DNA of 48,755 nucleotides from a virus: positions 1 through 48,755 of the IMG/VR virus record IMGVR_UViG_3300033149_006435. One strand, given 5' to 3'. Below the pieces are notes generated by a model. The model saw only the letters and a list, made by a program, of their open reading frames with translations. It was not told the DNA's origin and ran no database searches. Every line of letters starts with the position of its first letter. Position 1 is the first letter of the stretch. Positions 1 to 9,595 of this stretch are shown piece after piece. Both the position numbers and the translations under genes were made by a program.

Positions 1-114
1 GAGGAAGAAGAAAAAGGGGTTAATATAGAAGACACTCTGGAGCCGCAAGAGAGGGCCGCGTTTGACGCCCTTATAGAGTCTGGCTTGGTTGATAAGGATG
101 GTGCAAGACGTGTC
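1..114. repeat. terminal direct repeat, left copy
   Basis: These 114 bases are identical to 48642-48755. The giant virion gene that runs off the right end continues here in the same frame. The simplest reading is an overlap left by assembling a circular or circularly permuted genome. A genuine short terminal repeat is possible, but the repeat lies inside a coding sequence, which argues against it. Confidence 0.95.
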
Positions 115-3100
115 GTAAGTATTACGGAGAAGCGGACTGGGAAAAAGAAGATGGGGCTGGCCGTAGGGAGGATTATTAGATGGGCGAGGGTGCTCGAAGA
201 CGAAGAGATATCGGACAGGGAGAGGGCCGTCACCATCGGTCATGAAGGGTTTGAGGTCTTCCTTAACATGTTTGGCTACGGTCACCCAACTGTTATTAAA
301 GGTCTTAGTATATTATCTAAGTATAGGAAGATGAGGAAGGGAGAGAGTGATGCGGAGTATGCAACTCGGCTGAAGGAGATATTCGCTGACCAGGTTGGAG
401 AGGCCTGGGCAGACAAGGCGTTGAAGAGCAGAAAGCATAAAGGCTTGATGAACTGGCTGCGTATCTTCTATAATGAAGTAAGAGCCGTCATTAGGAGCGC
501 CAGGATGGGCGTGTTGGCTGACGTGGCGGAAACTATGACAGAGGCACTTACTGCGGAGAAGATAGCCAGCGTCGGCGCTCATGTCAAAGAGCTGGGCTCC
601 ATGGAGGCTGTGTTAGAGAGGTACCCTGGCGATACGGAGGTGGATAGGTTTGCCAGACAGAGAGCTGAGGAACTGTTCGGGCCGAAAGAGATGAATGAAG
701 ACGAGATTGACGCCTTCCTTGATGCCTATGATGAAGAGCCAGAGTTTAGGTCTCCCCGTGAAGATATGGAAGTACTTGCAAAGCACCTGAATGCTGCAGG
801 CGTTAGTCGGGAGACTGCGGGGAGGGTACTACGTCTGGCTAATCAGGGAAAGGCGGACGAGGCCGAGATGCTTGTGGATAAGCTAAGGGAGGGCAAGATA
901 GACGAGGTCTTTAGGAGGCGTCTGCTTTTGGCCAGCATTCGTTTAAGGCAACTGAGAGGGGTGGAGGTGAGCTTTAGGAGTCCTGGGGAGCCTGAAGCCG
1001 CGGCTGAGGGGTTTGCTGTTCGAAGGACTAAGCATGCTACAAGAATTATAGGGCCTGGGATGAAATATGTTGGGCATAGGCGTCTTTATGTAATGGATGT
1101 AAGGAATACCCCCGAGTCTTTTGATGCTGTAAAAGTGCAAAGGATCGTGGATGCTTGGGAAAAGACGAAGTCCCCCCTTGGGTATGTGAGCTACAATGAT
1201 ATAGTGAGTGAGAGTGGTCTGCCCATCGAGGATGTTTTAAGGAACTTGAAGGGGATGCACGTAAGAGACCCTCACGGTGTCCGCTTCAACGTAAACCGTT
1301 GGGGGGAGAATGTCTATGTGAAGCTAGTCAAGACCGACTGGATTCCTCCACAATTCCGCGATCCCAATACGGCATATAAGATACATGAAGACGCTAAGTC
1401 TATAAAGGAAAAGATACACGATATTTGGCCTATGATACACTGGCTACGATCGCCAGAGGCTATTGCGGAGGCCTTAACAACTAGGGATGCCAACACCCCT
1501 ACCGAGCAGAAAGTGTTTGAGAGGTACAAGACGGTAGTCACTGGTCTTGTCGAAGCTGACTTGAAGAGGAGCATGGCTACTGGTCTTGATGCAGAGAGGT
1601 TTACCGAGTGGAAGGCCGAGCTTACACAAGAGCAGCAGCTACAGGTTAGGGAGGCTGCGGAAGCTATATATAAAAAGGATTTGGATGCTTTAGGTAAGTA
1701 CGATGAAGCTGTACAAAGGGCGGCTGCGAAGGTTGTTGAATACTTCTATTGGATGCGGGCTGTATACCGAAGCTTTTTGAAAAGGATGATAAATAAGCAT
1801 ATGCCTAAGAGGCTTGTTAGCGCATATACTTATATGATAGAGAATGGTCTCACCCCAGAAGAAACAGTTCAGGTCTATGATAAGGTGGACGTTGCTGAGC
1901 TAACTGAGCTTTATGATAGATACCGCGCTGCCGACACATGGGGGCTTGACAGCTACCTACCCAATTTTGAGCGAGGGCAGTATAGACTTGTCGATGATAC
2001 AGGTACTACAAGGGCCGTGGCGCTGACTGTAGCTGATGCTAAGAGGAAGGGAAAGAGGCTGTTGGAGGACGACCCTGACATTAAGTTGACTATAGAGTCG
2101 GGGATGAAACTTCACGACGTTGTCTCCACTCGGGTGAGTAGGGGCCTATATTGGCGTTTGGTTAGTGAATTTAAAAAAGCATTTGGCGACTTCAACGCTA
2201 GCGCCGAGGACGTAAGGGCGGCGTTGAGGGGTAAGATAGCTATTGAGCCAGCGCCTAAGTTTGCCGGACCCACAATGAAACGCAAAGGCGTGTTGAAAGG
2301 GGAAGACAATATCTTTGATGTTATCTACGCATACTCGTATGCAATGCACAGTAAAGTGTTTCTTGACCCTGTCTTAGACGACGCCCGCGGGGTGTTGTCA
2401 TCGCTTGGCCCGAACCTTCGCAAGGCTCTCCAGCAGCAGATAGATGCTACTAAAGGTAAGTACTGGATAGAGGATGAGATATTTGATAGGCTTATGCAAG
2501 CCGCTACTCTTACAGAGACTGATAAGGGTGTGATAAGGGTTGTTAAGAGTCTGATATCTCCAATGGTAGAGAGGTCAGAGGGAGCCATCGCTACCAGGTA
2601 TGTGGCGAAGGCGAGGATGATGGAGGGTTGGCTAAAGCTGGGGTATAGGCCTGTGGCGGCTTTGATAAACTGGGCTGGAGGCAACGCGCATACATGGGTG
2701 AAGACAGGAAGCACTTACATGAGGGCGGCCAGCGCCTTTCTGAAGACCGAGGAAGGCAAGGCCTTTATGGAGCGTAATAAGTGGGCGATGGGCATTGACC
2801 TTGCCCTCGATGTACGAACGGACGTGGTTAAGGCGAGGCGAGTGGCGCCACTATGGTCTCCGCTTGGACTCTTCGGCTACCCTGAGCCACAGATTAGGCG
2901 GCTTGGACTTGCCGCTAACTACTTGTATGCTAAGCGAAAGTTAGGCATGGGTAGTGATAAAGCTGAGGCCTTCGCCAGACGAGCACTTCGCTTTCAGAAC
3001 TTCACTTACAACATAGCCGCCCTTCCGCACATACTACGCTCTCCCGCTGGGAGACTGGTTGGGCAGTTTAAGACATATCTTATTAAAGAGATAGAGTTCA

Positions 3101-3915
3101 TCCTCTCTCTTAAGAAAGATGAGTGGGTCAAGTATGCCGGTATGCAGATGGTGCTCGGTGGCATGAGAGGATTCTCAGTAGTGGTGAAGTCGTTCCCCCT
3201 CTTCTACGTCCTCTTTGGTTTAGCCGACCAAGACCCAGACGAGTGGCTAGACAAGCTAAACCTAAAGCTGGGCTTTGACGTTAGCAGAGGGTTGGCCGGC
3301 CTCTTTGGGGCAGATATATCAGTACCAGCGACTGTGCAGCTGCCAGGCAGGCTAGAGGAGTGGGCAGGACCTTTTCTTGCTGATTTGTGGAAGCTCTTTT
3401 CCATCCTCTTCCGCAAGGCGGAGGGAGAGGAGATGATGGGAAGAGAGTTTGCTGATTGGGGCAAGGGACTGTCTCCTATTATGTACTACTGGAACCAACT
3501 GTTTGACAGCGTTATGAGCCCTGATGGATGGGTAAGGGATGAAGGAGGCCGTAAGCTATACCAGCCTACTTTGATAGACCAAATACTTTATCTCCCGTCT
3601 GGCGCTGCGCCGGCTGAGTATAAGAAAAAGCGGCTCCTCCTACAGCGCCTTAATAAAGAGTTGGAAGTCAGGAGACGTAACAGAACAAAGGCCGTTGACC
3701 GAATTATGAGGCACTTCCTCAAGAACGAGGAGTCAACTGAGGCCATAAATAATCTTATTGCTAAGTATAGTATAACTGCTGATATGATAAAGCGTCGTAT
3801 GAAGGAAGCTAGTCTAACTCCTGGTCAGAGACTTCTCCTTCGAGCTCGCTTACTTGATCGTCCTTATGTGCTGGAGCAATGGCAGATCTACGGACCTGAC
3901 GAAGATGAGCTCTGA
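1..3915 (+). CDS. giant internal virion/ejection protein, C-terminal two thirds (joins 46806-48755)
   Basis: This is the continuation of the gene that starts at 46806. Position 1 is a codon start, and the joined protein is about 1916 residues. Proteins of this size at the end of a podovirus structural operon are usually internal virion proteins ejected with the DNA. The part near 240-480 has HEGFE followed by a VGEAWAD segment, which resembles a degenerate metallopeptidase-type polyvalent domain with HExxF instead of HExxH (inference). The segment near residues 800-825 (bases 578-680) repeats one found near residues 338-365. The rest is mostly helical, with basic amphipathic stretches and a hydrophobic patch near 3120-3230. 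The end overlaps the converging gene 3809-4282 by 107 bases. Confidence 0.85.
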   Translation, partial: EEEEKGVNIEDTLEPQERAAFDALIESGLVDKDGARRVVSITEKRTGKKKMGLAVGRIIRWARVLEDEEISDRERAVTIGHEGFEVFLNMFGYGHPTVIKGLSILSKYRKMRKGESDAEYATRLKEIFADQVGEAWADKALKSRKHKGLMNWLRIFYNEVRAVIRSARMGVLADVAETMTEALTAEKIASVGAHVKELGSMEAVLERYPGDTEVDRFARQRAEELFGPKEMNEDEIDAFLDAYDEEPEFRSPREDMEVLAKHLNAAGVSRETAGRVLRLANQGKADEAEMLVDKLREGKIDEVFRRRLLLASIRLRQLRGVEVSFRSPGEPEAAAEGFAVRRTKHATRIIGPGMKYVGHRRLYVMDVRNTPESFDAVKVQRIVDAWEKTKSPLGYVSYNDIVSESGLPIEDVLRNLKGMHVRDPHGVRFNVNRWGENVYVKLVKTDWIPPQFRDPNTAYKIHEDAKSIKEKIHDIWPMIHWLRSPEAIAEALTTRDANTPTEQKVFERYKTVVTGLVEADLKRSMATGLDAERFTEWKAELTQEQQLQVREAAEAIYKKDLDALGKYDEAVQRAAAKVVEYFYWMRAVYRSFLKRMINKHMPKRLVSAYTYMIENGLTPEETVQVYDKVDVAELTELYDRYRAADTWGLDSYLPNFERGQYRLVDDTGTTRAVALTVADAKRKGKRLLEDDPDIKLTIESGMKLHDVVSTRVSRGLYWRLVSEFKKAFGDFNASAEDVRAALRGKIAIEPAPKFAGPTMKRKGVLKGEDNIFDVIYAYSYAMHSKVFLDPVLDDARGVLSSLGPNLRKALQQQIDATKGKYWIEDEIFDRLMQAATLTETDKGVIRVVKSLISPMVERSEGAIATRYVAKARMMEGWLKLGYRPVAALINWAGGNAHTWVKTGSTYMRAASAFLKTEEGKAFMERNKWAMGIDLALDVRTDVVKARRVAPLWSPLGLFGYPEPQIRRLGLAANYLYAKRKLGMGSDKAEAFARRALRFQNFTYNIAALPHILRSPAGRLVGQFKTYLIKEIEFILSLKKDEWVKYAGMQMVLGGMRGFSVVVKSFPLFYVLFGLADQDPDEWLDKLNLKLGFDVSRGLAGLFGADISVPATVQLPGRLEEWAGPFLADLWKLFSILFRKAEGEEMMGREFADWGKGLSPIMYYWNQLFDSVMSPDGWVRDEGGRKLYQPTLIDQILYLPSGAAPAEYKKKRLLLQRLNKELEVRRRNRTKAVDRIMRHFLKNEESTEAINNLIAKYSITADMIKRRMKEASLTPGQRLLLRARLLDRPYVLEQWQIYGPDEDEL

Positions 3916-4282
3916 TGAAGCTTACCAATAGCGACAACGCTGCTTCGGGGAGAGCTGATACGCTCTGCATACCAGCAACGGCCTTGGTTACCACACGAAG
4001 GTAGTCACGCCTGCTAAGGCCGTATATTTTGGTATCCTTTTCAGCAAGTGCTAACCACTGCTTATGTTCTGGCTTCTCCCAACAATCGTCAAACATCTCC
4101 TCATCGAAGAACTGGCATTCGTCTGATACCTTATCGCAGAGCATTGTGTGAAGTAGTCTGGCCGCCTCTTTTGTATCGTCTGTCGGCTCTTCCATATCTA
4201 GGCCAGTTATTCTCTTCAAAGCCTTACTTGTAATCACTTCGTCCTCTATCAACTTACGTAATGCTTCTTCGTACTTATCCAT
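3809..4282 (-). CDS. hypothetical acidic protein, last gene of the leftward arm
   Basis: A 157-residue soluble protein, acidic in its first half and helical throughout; no family was recognised. ATG at 4282 is preceded on the minus strand by AAAGGGGG, which is the right arm of the 23-bp palindrome plus flanking Gs, so the palindrome supplies the ribosome site. It is the terminal gene of the replication arm. Its last 107 bases overlap the 3' end of the giant virion gene on the other strand, a tail-to-tail overlap. No terminator hairpin is visible between the two arms. Confidence 0.7.
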   Translation of the reverse strand: MDKYEEALRKLIEDEVITSKALKRITGLDMEEPTDDTKEAARLLHTMLCDKVSDECQFFDEEMFDDCWEKPEHKQWLALAEKDTKIYGLSRRDYLRVVTKAVAGMQSVSALPEAALSLLVSFIRAHLRQVRRSAIAPAHKDDQVSELEGEVSDQELD

Positions 4283-4291
4283 CTATTCCCC

Positions 4292-4314
4292 CTTTGGTAA
4301 ATTATTTACCGAAG
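4292..4314 (-). promoter_or_regulatory. 23-bp palindrome, copy 1 of 9
   Basis: Two 11-base half-sites of the type CTTYGGTAAAT face each other around a single central base. The copy lies between the stop codon of the DUF3987-like gene (TAA at 4315-4317) and the start at 4282. Its right arm on the minus strand (AAAGG) doubles as a Shine-Dalgarno site. The centre read along transcription is A. Confidence 0.85.
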
Positions 4315-5496
4315 TTACAAAACTTTTATGAGTGTATCGTTTGGGTCAGAGTGGTCGAACTCGCAAAAGTGCATCTGCCTCAACGCGCTCATAATCTCTC
4401 TCAGGTCGTTGTCAGTGACATCTTGGTGAAAGCGGCGGAGGAGCTCGCTAGCCTTCATCTGCCCCTCTTGCTGGAGAGTTTGCATAATCCTATACTGAAC
4501 GTCTGCTAAGCGAGATGTGCCTATCCCGCCAAAGGTGCGTCCCATAGGCTTCTCTACTTCTAGGAGGGTCTCCAATGCCCTTGTAAAGTCCTCTTCAGTC
4601 AAGACCATGCCGCCTCCCCTGGAGGCATTCATTATCATACAGAGTTTGAGTAAGTGCACTGGGCGACGTGTACAATAGCCGTCAAACTTGCTATCCTCAA
4701 AAGGCTTATCTTCAGAGTGCTTCGTATACCAAGACACCCACTCGTTCCAAAGCCCGTCCGTCAGCTTGTATTCTCCTTCAGTTATCATAATGTCGTCTAG
4801 GTCGGCCTCTAAGTCGTCCTTTACTGCGATCTCGTCTTTGGTCAAGGTCGGGGCAGCCACTACCTTCCCCTTCTTGGAGGCGTAAACGAATATGATGCGG
4901 CTTAGGAGGCCACTACCCCATGCCTCTTCAGTCAGTGTAGCCCTAAGCAGCTCGGGGGTAGTAGCTCCAAGAAGATTGACCCAAGTAGCTGGTATCTCGT
5001 CCACCAATTCTTTGTTCTTGGGTCTGTATATCCATGGAGCCCTACAATCGTACCAATCTGTTAGGTATGAGATAAGCTCTCTCATCCCGTAACCGAGGAA
5101 CACAGTAAGCTCTGGGCTAAAGATAGTAAGGGAACTATGTTGCCCTTTTATTACGCCGGTCTCTATATCAACGTCTGCCCCAGTCGTGCTCCTATTCAGC
5201 TCTCTTATAAGTCCTTGCTGGGTGGTGCACTCGGCGGCTAAGTGTATACCCTTCTTACGAAGGAATTCAAGGGCTGGCTTCATGGCTGTGCCCTTTCTCG
5301 CGCCGCTAGGCCCAATTAATACTATGTACATGTTAGGGAAGAACTCCGCTCCTACTCCCCACTCTAGTCTACACTTACGCCGTAGGCAAGCTGCTATGAC
5401 GCTTATACCCACCCACTTCTTATACAGTTCGCAAGGCTCACTATTGTGCGTATACCTCATCCAACCGTCCAACCAGTCGGGTAGTCTCCTCGCCAA
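4315..5496 (-). CDS. DUF3987-like helicase/primase-associated ATPase
   Basis: A 393-residue P-loop protein. Walker A is GPSGARKGT at residues 62-70. The layout, with an N-terminal helical part, the P-loop ATPase, and a C-terminal winged-helix-like tail near residues 330-390, resembles DUF3987 proteins, which in phages act as replicative helicases beside a DNA polymerase. It lies 10 bases downstream of the polymerase gene and is probably co-transcribed. The family call rests on the motif and the neighbourhood. A loader or another replication ATPase remains possible. Confidence 0.7.
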   Translation of the reverse strand: MARRLPDWLDGWMRYTHNSEPCELYKKWVGISVIAACLRRKCRLEWGVGAEFFPNMYIVLIGPSGARKGTAMKPALEFLRKKGIHLAAECTTQQGLIRELNRSTTGADVDIETGVIKGQHSSLTIFSPELTVFLGYGMRELISYLTDWYDCRAPWIYRPKNKELVDEIPATWVNLLGATTPELLRATLTEEAWGSGLLSRIIFVYASKKGKVVAAPTLTKDEIAVKDDLEADLDDIMITEGEYKLTDGLWNEWVSWYTKHSEDKPFEDSKFDGYCTRRPVHLLKLCMIMNASRGGGMVLTEEDFTRALETLLEVEKPMGRTFGGIGTSRLADVQYRIMQTLQQEGQMKASELLRRFHQDVTDNDLREIMSALRQMHFCEFDHSDPNDTLIKVL

Positions 5497-5506
5497 CGGT
5501 GCCCTC

Positions 5507-7933
5507 CTAATGAGCGATCTCTTCGTACGTGGCTCGTATTGTCGCGGCCAGCTCGTCGACGCCGCCCCTACTATAATGTAGCTTCTTCATATCTCTAAAG
5601 TTCAGCCCCATCTTAAGGTCGACGGGAATAGTAAACTCTGTCCCTCTCCACACTAACGGTTGCTCTAGGCTAGCCTTCAGTTCAAGTAGTGCAGCGGCAT
5701 GGTACTCCCATCCGACAGAGATTGGTATTTGTAACCATATACTGTCATGTACTTGGTTGAGGAGCTCGACATGACGAAAGTGCTCCTGGTCATGGTAGAC
5801 CTTTAGTAGGCCACGCTCGTTAATTATATCGGGCACGGTACTCTGTGGTATGAAGGCATAGGCGTCACGGAAGAGGTCGCTTCCCCACTCTGCTAGGAAT
5901 AGTCTGGTGCGACCAAAAAGATTGGTGAGACGTCTGGAAAGCCTGAGCTCCTCTCTCACCCACGCATGGTATGAGCTTCGCACTTCCGGATACACCCTAT
6001 GCCAACTCTCTACAAGCTCCTTGGCCTCTCTCTCTGGTAGTTGGTACTGGAGGGCGAACTTCTTATACCCCATATCGTAAGCAAGCTCGTGGTTGGTTTT
6101 CTTCCCCCAAAAGCGCTCGCTGAACCTGCCAGTGCCTAGAGGAGACGACCCTTCCTCGTCGCTGACGTCTTTTGGGTCTTTGCCAAACATCAGGCCAGCA
6201 GTAAGACGATGGACATCGTCGCCTCTGGCAAAGGCCTCCCGTAAGCTAGGCACAGGCCCTATAGCAGCGACTATTCGTGTCTCCGCCGTAGCTAGGTCTG
6301 GTTCATACGCAATGTACCCTTCGTCTGCTATAAGGAACTCCTTAACCTCTGGAGGCTGGTTCTGCAGATTCATACCAGTACCGAATATAGTCTTGCTGCT
6401 ACTAAACCTCCCATTCTTCGTCCCCACGGGATTCACGCTGCTACGTAGGCGATTATCTTCGTCTATCTTTAGGTCAAGGTAAGTACCCTTCAGTTTCCTC
6501 AGACCTCTTATATCTAATATAGTCTGCGCCTCCGGGTACCCTCTGCGGGCTATCCTTATCATGGCCGTTTCATCGTAGGTGACTGTCTCCTCTTTTATCC
6601 CATCCTTCGTCACCCACTTAGTATAAGGCGTAAGCCCTTTCTCATTGGCGAAGTAATCTTTTATCTGCGCACTACTATTGGCATTGAGCTGACGGCCAGT
6701 CTGTCTAACAAGCCTAGCATTCAGCACCTCCAACTTCCTATCACACTCTTTAGCCTTATTAGCCATGCCCTCTGTATCAACCTTGACACCCCTGGCAAAC
6801 ATGAAGAGAAGCGGCTCGATAGTGGCCACTTGCCTTTGGTAAGTTCTCACGTTCCCCTTTAGTCTGTCGGCTATCTTAGAAAATGCCTCCAGTGCGATAG
6901 CACTGTCAAGGCCAGAGTATATCCAGAACTTATCCTCGCTAGTGCCATACTTCATGTGCATCTTGCCATCTGCCTTGTAGTAAGGCTGTCGTGTGTACTC
7001 AGTCGTGACGAAGTCCAGCCCAAACCCGAAGTCCGGATACAGTATCCTATGAGCTACCATGGTATCATCCATGTTGGTAGTTCTAACACCGTACTTTGCA
7101 TACATGAAGGAGGAGTCAAAGAGAATGTTGTGGCCTACCTTCTTCACTTTGACATCCTCCAGTATGCCAGCCAATGTTTTCATAACGCCGACTTCGTGTT
7201 CAGGCGTGAAGTATGGCCTGTTGCTTTTTGTAAGGGGAACGACGATGACGTCGTCCGGCGCCCTTGCTACGGAGAAGCATGACAGCTCTCCCCTAAGCAC
7301 CTCAATGTCAAAGCCTATGATACTAGGAAGGTGTGATAGATAGTGTATAACGTCGTCGTACGTAGGCTCCGTTATAATATTACGCTTCGGCAAGACTATG
7401 TCTGGCGTGGACGACTCACTCAAAGCCAGACATAAGTCCCTTGCTATAAGATGTCGCCAGATATACCGCCCCCTAAGTGCGCCAGCTGGATGGAACGTGG
7501 GTACTATCTTCTTATTAATAAAAGGAGAATGCAGGATGGAGCCACGCCACTGCGTGATGCCCCAGCGCCTAGTAAGAGCGTACAGGGCAGGGTTGCCTAA
7601 TGCTATGACAACATTAGCTTTTGTCATCCTTAGTTCAATATGAAGAGCCTCTTCATACTTGCTATACTCAGCTGTAGTCACCACGCCTTTACGAGTCTTG
7701 CGTATAAAACTCTCAATACCATCGCCGGGAGGCCTCTCCTTAACCACGTTAGTAATATAACAAGAGCTGCGAGCTATGCCAGCTATCTCCAAAAGAGAGT
7801 TCAGCAGGCCTCCGGCTGGAGCGCGGTGGTAAAAGGGAACTCCGTGCTTCTCTTCCTTCTCGCCCGGCGCCTCACCAACTATAGCAATAGGCGATGCCGG
7901 GTCGCCCTCAGGTCTGACTATTACCTTCTGCAT
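5507..7933 (-). CDS. polA: family A DNA polymerase with N-terminal uracil-DNA glycosylase domain
   Basis: An 808-residue fusion. Residues about 15-175 look like a family 4/5 uracil-DNA glycosylase (IVGEAPGEKE, PAGGLLNSLL, ALGNPALYAL, TFHPAG). Residues about 190-345 are a complete 3'-5' proofreading exonuclease (FDIE; NILFD; YSGLDS). The polymerase follows, with TGRFSSS, motif A DLATAETR near residue 546, motif B K-x-x-NHELAYDMGY near 609-624 and motif C QVHDS near 728. Motif C has Ser where Glu is usual, and motif A lacks the usual SQIE. The start at 7933 follows GAGGAAGG. It is the replicative polymerase, and glycosylase-polymerase fusions are known in some phages such as SPO1 relatives. Confidence 0.93.
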   Translation of the reverse strand: MQKVIVRPEGDPASPIAIVGEAPGEKEEKHGVPFYHRAPAGGLLNSLLEIAGIARSSCYITNVVKERPPGDGIESFIRKTRKGVVTTAEYSKYEEALHIELRMTKANVVIALGNPALYALTRRWGITQWRGSILHSPFINKKIVPTFHPAGALRGRYIWRHLIARDLCLALSESSTPDIVLPKRNIITEPTYDDVIHYLSHLPSIIGFDIEVLRGELSCFSVARAPDDVIVVPLTKSNRPYFTPEHEVGVMKTLAGILEDVKVKKVGHNILFDSSFMYAKYGVRTTNMDDTMVAHRILYPDFGFGLDFVTTEYTRQPYYKADGKMHMKYGTSEDKFWIYSGLDSAIALEAFSKIADRLKGNVRTYQRQVATIEPLLFMFARGVKVDTEGMANKAKECDRKLEVLNARLVRQTGRQLNANSSAQIKDYFANEKGLTPYTKWVTKDGIKEETVTYDETAMIRIARRGYPEAQTILDIRGLRKLKGTYLDLKIDEDNRLRSSVNPVGTKNGRFSSSKTIFGTGMNLQNQPPEVKEFLIADEGYIAYEPDLATAETRIVAAIGPVPSLREAFARGDDVHRLTAGLMFGKDPKDVSDEEGSSPLGTGRFSERFWGKKTNHELAYDMGYKKFALQYQLPEREAKELVESWHRVYPEVRSSYHAWVREELRLSRRLTNLFGRTRLFLAEWGSDLFRDAYAFIPQSTVPDIINERGLLKVYHDQEHFRHVELLNQVHDSIWLQIPISVGWEYHAAALLELKASLEQPLVWRGTEFTIPVDLKMGLNFRDMKKLHYSRGGVDELAATIRATYEEIAH

Positions 7934-7961
7934 GGCCTTCCTCTACTGTTTAGCACAGGCG

Positions 7962-9377
7962 TTATGACCGCTCCCCAGTTATGGGGTCAGTCACGCTGTC
8001 AATCCCGTACGATGTATAACGCTTCGGCTCTCCCTCGTCCACCCTTACAACATACGGTCTCTTATAGGGCTCGTTCAGTTCGTAGCCAAAAGCGTACATC
8101 AGTAAGTTAGATGCTGCAAGTATCGTGTTGCCCGAGCCTAGGAAAGGTACTATTACATCGGCATCTGACCCGACAAAGGTGCTTATTATCTCGACCATAA
8201 GTTCAATGGGGCGCTCCGTCGGGTGTATCTTGCGGACAGGAGGGACTGGCTTAAAGTCGAACACATTGCGTCTCCCCTGCCTTGCCAAAACTCCAGACTC
8301 CTTTGTCCCGTAAAAGAACATCTCATAGCAGCTGGCCAAGTATATCTCCGGTCTCATAGTCTGTCCTGTAGGCTTTGCCCAGATAGCCGGTATAGGCCTA
8401 GTCTTAAACCCAACCTTCACCATTAAGCTATGAATGACGTGAAACCATTGAGGACCAAACCAGACTATCACCCAACCGTTCTTCGTAAGCACGCGATAGG
8501 TCTCCATAAGTACATCGCCCATGAAGTCTTTATATATATCAGGCTTGACCTCATTATAGTTATCCGTAGCATAGACAGAGCCATACTCCCTCTTTAGCTC
8601 TTGTAGGCCAATACTATACGGCGGGTCTATCTCTGCAAGCTGCACGCTGTCAGCAGGCACATCCTTAACCTTTTCAAAGAAGTCGCCCACTATGTAAGCG
8701 TCCCTCAGGCCAGCCTTAATCTTCTCCATCGGAGTGGCTGCCATCTTCTTCTCAATCTCTGCAGCTCGCTGACTAGTGTCCGCCTTCTTCTTCATTTGCC
8801 GAAGTATTTTATGAGCCTCCGTCTTATTCTTCGCTTTCTTCAGCTCAGGGAAGAGGTCTATGGCTCTGGACAAAGCAATGTCCTGACTAAGGCCAGGGTG
8901 CTCTATCCCTAACATGCTTGCCGTGTCACGAATAGAGTGACCTGGGGCGTCTGGGGAAGTGCTAGCCTTCTCCCCATACTTCTCCACCATCAAGAGGTGA
9001 ATCCTCTCTTTGGCCTTAATCTCTTCAACATAGTGGAGGTCCTTCCTTCTTATATTTTCGGCTAGCTCTATGATAGCTAAATCGAGTCCCTCTAAGCTGG
9101 AGTCGTATACGTTGGCGGGGATATGGCCAGGAGGGACGATAGTCTTACCAAACTTATACTCCTCTTTTATGCCGCTAACTGCAGCCAGCCTTCTCCCACC
9201 CACCAACAGGCGGAACGGCTTCTCTCCACCCTCCACCTCGACCACGGCGACGGCGTGTATAAGACCTATCTCCCTAATATCCTGTCGTAGACCGTTTATA
9301 TCCCCAAGGTCTTCCCTATTACGATCCTTCGTTTCAATATCGCTTATGGGAATCGTCTCCAAATACGTGCCCTTCAC
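7962..9377 (-). CDS. ParB/sulfiredoxin-domain and DNA methyltransferase fusion
   Basis: A 471-residue protein. Residues 1-115 match a ParB N-terminal nuclease-like domain (VGGRRLAAV, ELAENIRRKDLHYVEE), followed by a ParB helix-turn-helix-like stretch near 145-190. Residues about 230-450 form an N6-adenine or N4-cytosine methyltransferase with catalytic DPPY near 250 and the SAM-binding PFLGSGNT near 405. DPPY precedes the SAM motif, so this is the beta-class order. Its start shares ATGA with the stop of the preceding gene. Likely roles are protecting phage DNA from restriction or marking sites at replication. No cognate restriction gene lies nearby. Confidence 0.9.
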   Translation of the reverse strand: MKGTYLETIPISDIETKDRNREDLGDINGLRQDIREIGLIHAVAVVEVEGGEKPFRLLVGGRRLAAVSGIKEEYKFGKTIVPPGHIPANVYDSSLEGLDLAIIELAENIRRKDLHYVEEIKAKERIHLLMVEKYGEKASTSPDAPGHSIRDTASMLGIEHPGLSQDIALSRAIDLFPELKKAKNKTEAHKILRQMKKKADTSQRAAEIEKKMAATPMEKIKAGLRDAYIVGDFFEKVKDVPADSVQLAEIDPPYSIGLQELKREYGSVYATDNYNEVKPDIYKDFMGDVLMETYRVLTKNGWVIVWFGPQWFHVIHSLMVKVGFKTRPIPAIWAKPTGQTMRPEIYLASCYEMFFYGTKESGVLARQGRRNVFDFKPVPPVRKIHPTERPIELMVEIISTFVGSDADVIVPFLGSGNTILAASNLLMYAFGYELNEPYKRPYVVRVDEGEPKRYTSYGIDSVTDPITGERS

Positions 9378-9595
9378 TCATTACCTCCAATCCGCTTTAA
9401 TACTTCCGCGGCCTGTTCTGGTGTCATCCTATCAATCATGTCGGCGAGCGAGTTCTTCTTAATCTTAGCGCTACGCTTCCTAGACGCAGGGTTGGGCGTA
9501 TGCCTCCTATTCCTTACCGCAAGGATAAGAGAAAGGGCGCTGGCGTTACTCATCTCAGATATGCTAAGCTTACCCAAGTCTTTGAGACTGGTCAC
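9374..9595 (-). CDS. small basic protein with C-terminal DRxTPEQA motif
   Basis: A 73-residue basic protein that shares a 4-base ATGA overlap with the downstream ParB-methyltransferase gene and overlaps its upstream neighbour by 26 bases, so translation is probably coupled. No known domain was recognised. Its C-terminus, MIDRMTPEQAAEVLKRI, resembles the end of the protein at 17150-17494, IIDRLTPDQADFLVTKL. This suggests a shared short interaction motif. Confidence 0.7.
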   Translation of the reverse strand: MTSLKDLGKLSISEMSNASALSLILAVRNRRHTPNPASRKRSAKIKKNSLADMIDRMTPEQAAEVLKRIGGNE

